Notes under the pieces: generated by a model
Databases searched by the model: none
What the model was told of the DNA's origin: nothing
What the model saw: the letters and a program-made list of their open reading frames with translations, nothing else
Assembly (NCBI GenBank): GCA_017395215.1
Contig: JAFPVW010000128.1
Location: 19,126 to 83,125, forward strand
DNA: 64,000 bases
Source of the DNA: Prevotella sp.
GTDB taxonomy: Bacteria; Bacteroidota; Bacteroidia; Bacteroidales; Bacteroidaceae
Direction: 5' to 3'
Translations under genes and position numbers: made by a program
Shown here: positions 60,071 to 64,000 of the stretch, piece after piece
How the letters are laid out: each line of letters starts with the position of its first letter
Position numbering within the stretch: position 1 is the first letter of the stretch

Positions 60071-61066
60071 ATGGCAATTTCAATTGATGATATCAAGAAG
60101 CTTCGCGCTATGACCGGCGCTGGTCTGGCTGACGTAAAGAAGGCACTGACCGAGGCCGAGGGCGACTTCGACAAGGCCAAGGAACTGCTCCGCGAGCGTG
60201 GACTGGCCATCGCTGCCAAGCGTAGCGACCGTGAGACTTCTAATGGTTGTGTACTCGTAAAGGCTGTCGACGGCTTCGCCGCCATGATCGCCCTGAAGTG
60301 CGAGACCGACTTCGTGGCCAATGGTGCCGACTTCATCGCTCTGACCCAGAGCATCCTCGACGCCGCCATCGCCGCCAAGGCCCAGGACATCGAGGCTGTG
60401 AAGGCTCTCGACATCAACGGTCAGACCGCCCAGGAGGCTGTCACACAGCGTTCGGGTATCACTGGTGAGAAGATGGAGCTCGACGGCTACCTGACACTCG
60501 AAGGTGAGAACATCGAGGTTTACGACCACATGGGCAAGCACACCCTCTGCACCATGGTCCAGACCAACAAGCCGGCCTCTGAGGCTGGTCACAAGCTGGC
60601 TATGCAGGTGGCTGCCATGAAGCCCGTAGCCCTGGATGCCCAGAGCGTCGACCAGAAGATTCTGGACGAGGAGTACAAGACCGCCGTCGAGAAGACCAAG
60701 CTCGAGCAGGTTGAGAAATTCGTTGAGATGAAGGTCAAGAAGGCTGGCATCAACCCCAACCTCGTTGACTCTGAGGACCACATCGAGAGCAACATGGCCA
60801 AGGGCTGGCTCACCAAGGAACAGGCCGACGAGGCTCGCAAGATCATTGCCGAGGCAAAGGTCGAGGGTGAGGCTCAGCTGAAGATGCCCATGATTGAGAA
60901 CATCGCCAAGGGTCGCGTGCAGAAGTTCCTGAAGGAGAGCTGCCTCGTCGACCAGGAGTTCCAGTTCGGCGACGGCGACAAGGCTACTGTCAGCCAGTGG
61001 CTCGCCCAGCAGGACAAGGAGCTGAAGATTGTTGCTTTCAAGCGCTTTACACTCGTTGCTGAGTAA
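60071..61066 (+). CDS. tsf: Translation elongation factor Ts
   Basis: The 331-residue protein starts with the UBA-like domain (DDIKKLRAMTGAGLADVKKA), then the core motif CETDFVANGADFIALTQSIL. A second core repeat ends QKFLKESCLVDQEFQFGDGD. EF-Ts recharges EF-Tu with GTP. It follows rpsB after 43 nt that contain four GTAAAAAA-like repeats, and its stop abuts the TTG start of the next gene. Confidence 0.97.
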   Translation: MAISIDDIKKLRAMTGAGLADVKKALTEAEGDFDKAKELLRERGLAIAAKRSDRETSNGCVLVKAVDGFAAMIALKCETDFVANGADFIALTQSILDAAIAAKAQDIEAVKALDINGQTAQEAVTQRSGITGEKMELDGYLTLEGENIEVYDHMGKHTLCTMVQTNKPASEAGHKLAMQVAAMKPVALDAQSVDQKILDEEYKTAVEKTKLEQVEKFVEMKVKKAGINPNLVDSEDHIESNMAKGWLTKEQADEARKIIAEAKVEGEAQLKMPMIENIAKGRVQKFLKESCLVDQEFQFGDGDKATVSQWLAQQDKELKIVAFKRFTLVAE

Positions 61067-61834
61067 TTGAAAAAGATTATCTGTCTTTCGTGCTTGGCAC
61101 TACTACTATGCATCGTCGGTTGCACCCAGCAGCCGACGATGCATTACGTCTATGAGGTGATGAACCCCATGACGCCAGTAAAGAACCAGGGTAAGTCGCA
61201 GCTGTGCTGGGCCTACGCCATGCTCGCCGCCATCGAGACCGAGCACCTGCGCTGGGGCGACTCCGTGAACCTGGCGCCGGCCTTCATTGAGCAGAAGCTC
61301 AAGCAGGAGCCGCAGGCGCCGAAGTCGGGCCGCGGCATGGGAGCCACGCTGCTGTCGCTCATCCAGAAGTATGGCATCGTGGGCTACGACGCCATGCGCA
61401 CCGTCGATACGCCAGCGCCGCAGTTCGTCTTCATGTACGGCGCTGAGTACACCACCCACGAGTTTGCCCGCAGCGTCTGTGCCCCCGGCGAGTACATCTG
61501 TCTGACCAGTACCGCCCGCGAGCCCTATAATCAAGAGGTTGAGCTCGACGTTCCCGACAACTGGCTGCACCAGCGCTTTCTGAATATTCACATCGACACG
61601 CTGCTCGAGAAGACCGCCCACGCCGTGCGCCGCCACCACGGCGTCTGCTGGGAGAGCCGCAGCCACGCCATGGCCATCGTCGGCATAGCCCACGACGACC
61701 AAGGCAAGAAATACTTCGTCATGAAAAACTCGTGGGGCACCAAGCGCCCGCACAGAGGGCTTGACTTCCTCTCGTTCGAGGACTTCAAGCGTCAGACCTT
61801 AGCCGTTGAAATGCCGAAAGAGGCATTTCGCTAA
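61067..61834 (+). CDS. Papain-like (C1 family) cysteine peptidase lipoprotein
   Basis: The 255-residue product starts at TTG directly after the tsf stop. It has a lipoprotein signal (IICLSCLALLLCIVGC, Cys at about 18). The papain fold shows the oxyanion Gln and catalytic Cys in PVKNQGKSQLCWAYAMLAAI, His in SHAMAIVGIAHDD and Asn in FVMKNSWGTKRP. All catalytic residues are intact. It is expected to be anchored in a membrane as a secreted peptidase. Cotranscription with tsf is likely because no promoter or terminator separates them. Confidence 0.85.
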   Translation: MKKIICLSCLALLLCIVGCTQQPTMHYVYEVMNPMTPVKNQGKSQLCWAYAMLAAIETEHLRWGDSVNLAPAFIEQKLKQEPQAPKSGRGMGATLLSLIQKYGIVGYDAMRTVDTPAPQFVFMYGAEYTTHEFARSVCAPGEYICLTSTAREPYNQEVELDVPDNWLHQRFLNIHIDTLLEKTAHAVRRHHGVCWESRSHAMAIVGIAHDDQGKKYFVMKNSWGTKRPHRGLDFLSFEDFKRQTLAVEMPKEAFR

Positions 61835-62202
61835 AAGTCATATCCTAAGTTAATATAGAAGTACGGCTCCTTGGTTCTGTTGCAATAGCCGACGGAAACG
61901 CCAAGGGGACCAAACATGGAGTCGTATGAGTAGGCCAGCTGACCGCCGATCAGGGGCTTTGTCTTCATCAGGTCTTCAAGTTCGGGAGCGTGCTGGGCAA
62001 CAGCCGACAGCAGAGAGACGTAATGGTTCTTTCCCATACGCTGACGGGCCTGCAGTTGCACGCCCGTGAAATGATTCTCGGCATACTCCACGTGGCCCAG
62101 TCCGGCGAACGGCAGCTGCTGTTCGACATAATGGCCGAAACCTGTGCCGCCGATGATGTTGCCATAGATATGTGGGAGGTCATTACAGGCACACTTCTTC
62201 AC
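61831..62202 (-). pseudogene. C-terminal fragment of a patatin-like phospholipase/outer membrane protein
   Basis: The frame (about 120 residues, ending YFYINLGYDF) matches the beta-barrel end of Bacteroidetes patatin family proteins: GTGFGHYVEQQLPFAGLGHV, HFTGVQLQARQRMGKNHYVS, GPLGVSVGYCNRTKEP. These proteins are normally about 700 or more residues with an N-terminal lipase. Only the last barrel strands remain, and the fragment begins 3 nt after the cysS stop. It is a deletion remnant. Confidence 0.7.
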
Positions 62203-62205
62203 ACG

Positions 62206-63699
62206 CTATTTATTCAGCTTCCACGTCACGCCGTCCTTGGTGTCCTTCACCTCGAAGCCGGCAGCGGCCAGTTCGTCGCGTATCTTGTCGCTGGTGGCCC
62301 AGTCCTTGTCGGCCTTGGCCTTGGCGCGCAGCTCGAGCACCATGTCGACCACCTTGCCGAAGGCGGCTTCGCGCTCGTCGTTTGTACCGCTCTTCTCGGC
62401 CTTCAGTCCGAGGATGTCCTCGGCGAAGAGGTGCATCACCTCCTTCAGTTCCTTCAGGCAGTCGGCGCAGATGGTGGCCTTGTGGTCGATGAGCTTATTG
62501 ACCACGGTGCAGGCCTCGAACAGGTAGCTGATGACCTGCGGCGTGGCGAAGTCGTCGTTCATGGCGTCGTAGCACTTCTCGCGTAGGCTCTTTACCAATT
62601 TCTCGGTTTCGACGTCACACTGTGACGTCATAGACGACAGGCGGTCGAGGTCGGCGATGGCGTTCATCAGCTTCTCGAGGCCACGCTCGGCGGCTACGAG
62701 GGCTTCGTTGGAGAAGTCGACGGTGCCGCGGTAGTGGGCGGAGAGCACGAAGAAGCGGATGGTCATCGGCGAGTAGGCCTTCTCCAGCAGCGGGTGGTTG
62801 CCGGTGAAGAACTGCTCGAGCGTGATGAAGTTGTTGTACGACTTGCCCATCTTCTGGCCGTTGATGGTCAGCATGTTGTTGTGCATCCAGTACTTCACGG
62901 CCTGATGGCCCATCGAGGCCGTGGCCTGGGCAATCTCGCACTCGTGGTGGGGGAACACCAGGTCCATGCCGCCGCCGTGTATGTCGAACGTCTCGCCCAA
63001 GTACTTGCGGCCCATGGCCGTACACTCGCAGTGCCAGCCGGGGAATCCGTCGCTCCAGGGCGATGGCCAGCGCATGATGTGCTCGGGCTGAGCCTTCTTC
63101 CACAGGGCGAAGTCGGCCTGGTTGCGCTTCTCGCCCACGCCGGCCAGCTCGCGGCTCTCGTCCTTGATGTTCTCAAGCGAGCGCCCCGAGAGTATGCCGT
63201 ACTTGTACTGCTTGTTGTAAGCCTCGATGTCGAAGTAGATGGAGCCGTTCGACTCGTAGGCGAAGCCCCGGTCCATAATCTGCTGCACCAGCTGCTGCTG
63301 CTCGATGATGTGGCCCGTGGCGTGCGGCTCAATCGAGGGGCGCAGCACGTTGAGCATGTCCATCGCCTGATGGTAGCGGTTGGTGTAGTACTGCGCTATC
63401 TCCATCGGCTCCAGCTGCTCCAGCCGTGCCTTCTTGGCAATCTTATCCTCGCCCTCGTCGGCATCGTGCTCCAGGTGGCCCACGTCGGTAATGTTGCGCA
63501 CGTAGCGTACCTTATAGCCCAGATGCTTCAAATAGCGGAACACCACGTCGAACGTGATGGCGGGGCGGGCGTGGCCCAGGTGCGGGTCGCCGTAGACGGT
63601 GGGACCGCAGACATACATGCCCACATGGGGGGCGTTAATCGGCTCGAAGCGCTCCTTCTGGCGCGTCAGCGTATTGTAAATGACGAGTTTTGATTCCAT
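62206..63699 (-). CDS. cysS: Cysteinyl-tRNA synthetase
   Basis: The 497-residue enzyme has the zinc/HIGH region [20 protein letters not shown], then [30 protein letters not shown] and the KMSKS-like [12 protein letters not shown] near residue 280. C-terminal DALR-type helices follow. It charges tRNA-Cys. Start ATG 63699; TACCTTTG at 63722-63729 (minus strand) is the promoter element. A 19-bp palindrome lies in the linker region near residue 360. Confidence 0.97.
   Translation of the reverse strand: MESKLVIYNTLTRQKERFEPINAPHVGMYVCGPTVYGDPHLGHARPAITFDVVFRYLKHLGYKVRYVRNITDVGHLEHDADEGEDKIAKKARLEQLEPMEIAQYYTNRYHQAMDMLNVLRPSIEPHATGHIIEQQQLVQQIMDRGFAYESNGSIYFDIEAYNKQYKYGILSGRSLENIKDESRELAGVGEKRNQADFALWKKAQPEHIMRWPSPWSDGFPGWHCECTAMGRKYLGETFDIHGGGMDLVFPHHECEIAQATASMGHQAVKYWMHNNMLTINGQKMGKSYNNFITLEQFFTGNHPLLEKAYSPMTIRFFVLSAHYRGTVDFSNEALVAAERGLEKLMNAIADLDRLSSMTSQCDVETEKLVKSLREKCYDAMNDDFATPQVISYLFEACTVVNKLIDHKATICADCLKELKEVMHLFAEDILGLKAEKSGTNDEREAAFGKVVDMVLELRAKAKADKDWATSDKIRDELAAAGFEVKDTKDGVTWKLNK
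62611..62629. repeat. Short perfect palindrome inside cysS
   Basis: GACGTCACA-C-TGTGACGTC is a perfect inverted repeat encoding MTSQCDV in a variable loop between LDRLSS and ETEKLV. Confidence 0.6.
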
Positions 63700-63786
63700 A
63701 ATCTTCTTAGTTTTCGGTTTGCAAAGGTACGAATAAGTGAACGAAAAACCAAATGTTTTCCAGTTTTTTCAATACCTATTATTCCC

Positions 63787-63996
63787 AAACCCGCCGCCTT
63801 TTGTCCAAAACCCGGCGCCTTTTGTCCAAAACCCGGCGCCTTTTGCTCGTAAACCCCCGCCTTTTGCCCGTAACCCGGCGCCTTTTGCCGGGGTGTCGGT
63901 TCGGGTGTCGGTTCCGGCCTCCGAAGGTTGGCAGAGAGCACGTTTTTGCCGATTATTCCGGCCACTTTTGCTATTATAGTTGCCATTCGCACTTTT
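63787..63996 (-). repeat. Compound repeat element, copy 2 (reverse orientation)
   Basis: Read on the minus strand it has the same order as copy 1. The head begins AAAAGTGCGAATGGCAAC (63996 down to 63971), the doubled ACCGACAC word is at 63915-63892, and five units of 18-23 bp built on AAAAGGCGCCGGGTTT end at 63787. The middle of the head differs from copy 1. It lies between cysS and the window edge, a 300-nt stretch otherwise without a gene. Confidence 0.75.
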
Positions 63997-64000
63997 CATC

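Noticed and set aside
63769-63999. 76-residue frame with repeated KGAGFWT words
   Set aside because: It is the translation of the repeat array in copy 2; a different frame (63666-63992) is open as well, as expected for low-complexity repeats.

Overview
The window looks like chromosomal DNA of a gut or rumen Prevotella-type organism (Bacteroidales). This rests on the Bacteroidetes promoter signature (TTTG, about 19-20 bp, then TAnnTTTG) in front of most transcription units. It is supported by a TPP-riboswitch/TonB-receptor/PnuC-type thiamine operon, DUF6057, Bacteroidetes-type VirE and HU-like genes, and LTA-synthase-like sulfatases. Most of the window is G+C rich. The stretches at about 14.5-17.2 kb and 44.9-50.4 kb are visibly richer in A+T and look accessory.

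Layout, left to right. (1) 0-13 kb is an envelope region: a partial phosphoesterase, two LTA-synthase-like enzymes flanking an MsbA-like exporter, a broken YejM-like gene, then a translationally coupled run of lipid A acyltransferase, sugar kinase, galactofuranosyltransferase-like, GT10 fucosyltransferase and LicD genes facing a CDP-glycerol transferase. (2) 13-21 kb holds recO, tRNA-Glu, rpsT, a secreted Ig-like protein with a 52-residue satellite ORF, an Rpn nuclease with a coding tandem repeat, murF and a LOG-family gene. (3) 20.7-27.3 kb starts with a compound repeat element, followed by an operon of a PfkB kinase, a flavodiiron protein and two transglutaminase/DUF3857 proteins. (4) 27.3-31.6 kb is a TPP-riboswitch thiamine uptake operon whose promoter lies in a 68-bp palindrome shared with a divergent HAD phosphatase. 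(5) 31.6-38.7 kb has a lipoprotein, a beta-barrel protein, metG with two in-frame palindromic insertions, DUF6057 and a CxxCH-bearing propeller lipoprotein. (6) 38.6-57.8 kb is accessory: acyltransferases, an AAA ATPase-nuclease, HU and VirE genes, and a glycan locus (three glycosyltransferases, LicD, flippase, acyltransferase). The same region holds a three-gene phosphonate pathway (PEP mutase fused to a cytidylyltransferase, phosphonopyruvate decarboxylase, phosphonoacetaldehyde reductase), scattered gene remnants and a second Rpn gene. (7) 57.8-64 kb holds rplM-rpsI-rpsB-tsf with structured leaders, a papain-like lipoprotein, a patatin remnant, cysS and a second copy of the compound repeat.

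The most interesting ideas are these. A glycan may be decorated with hydroxyethylphosphonate through a CMP-activated intermediate and LicD. A family of GC-rich palindromes is inserted in frame in protein genes. The compound repeat occurs twice in opposite orientation. A near-perfect palindrome makes two divergent promoters mirror images of each other. All functions are inferred from reading the sequence; no database search was run.
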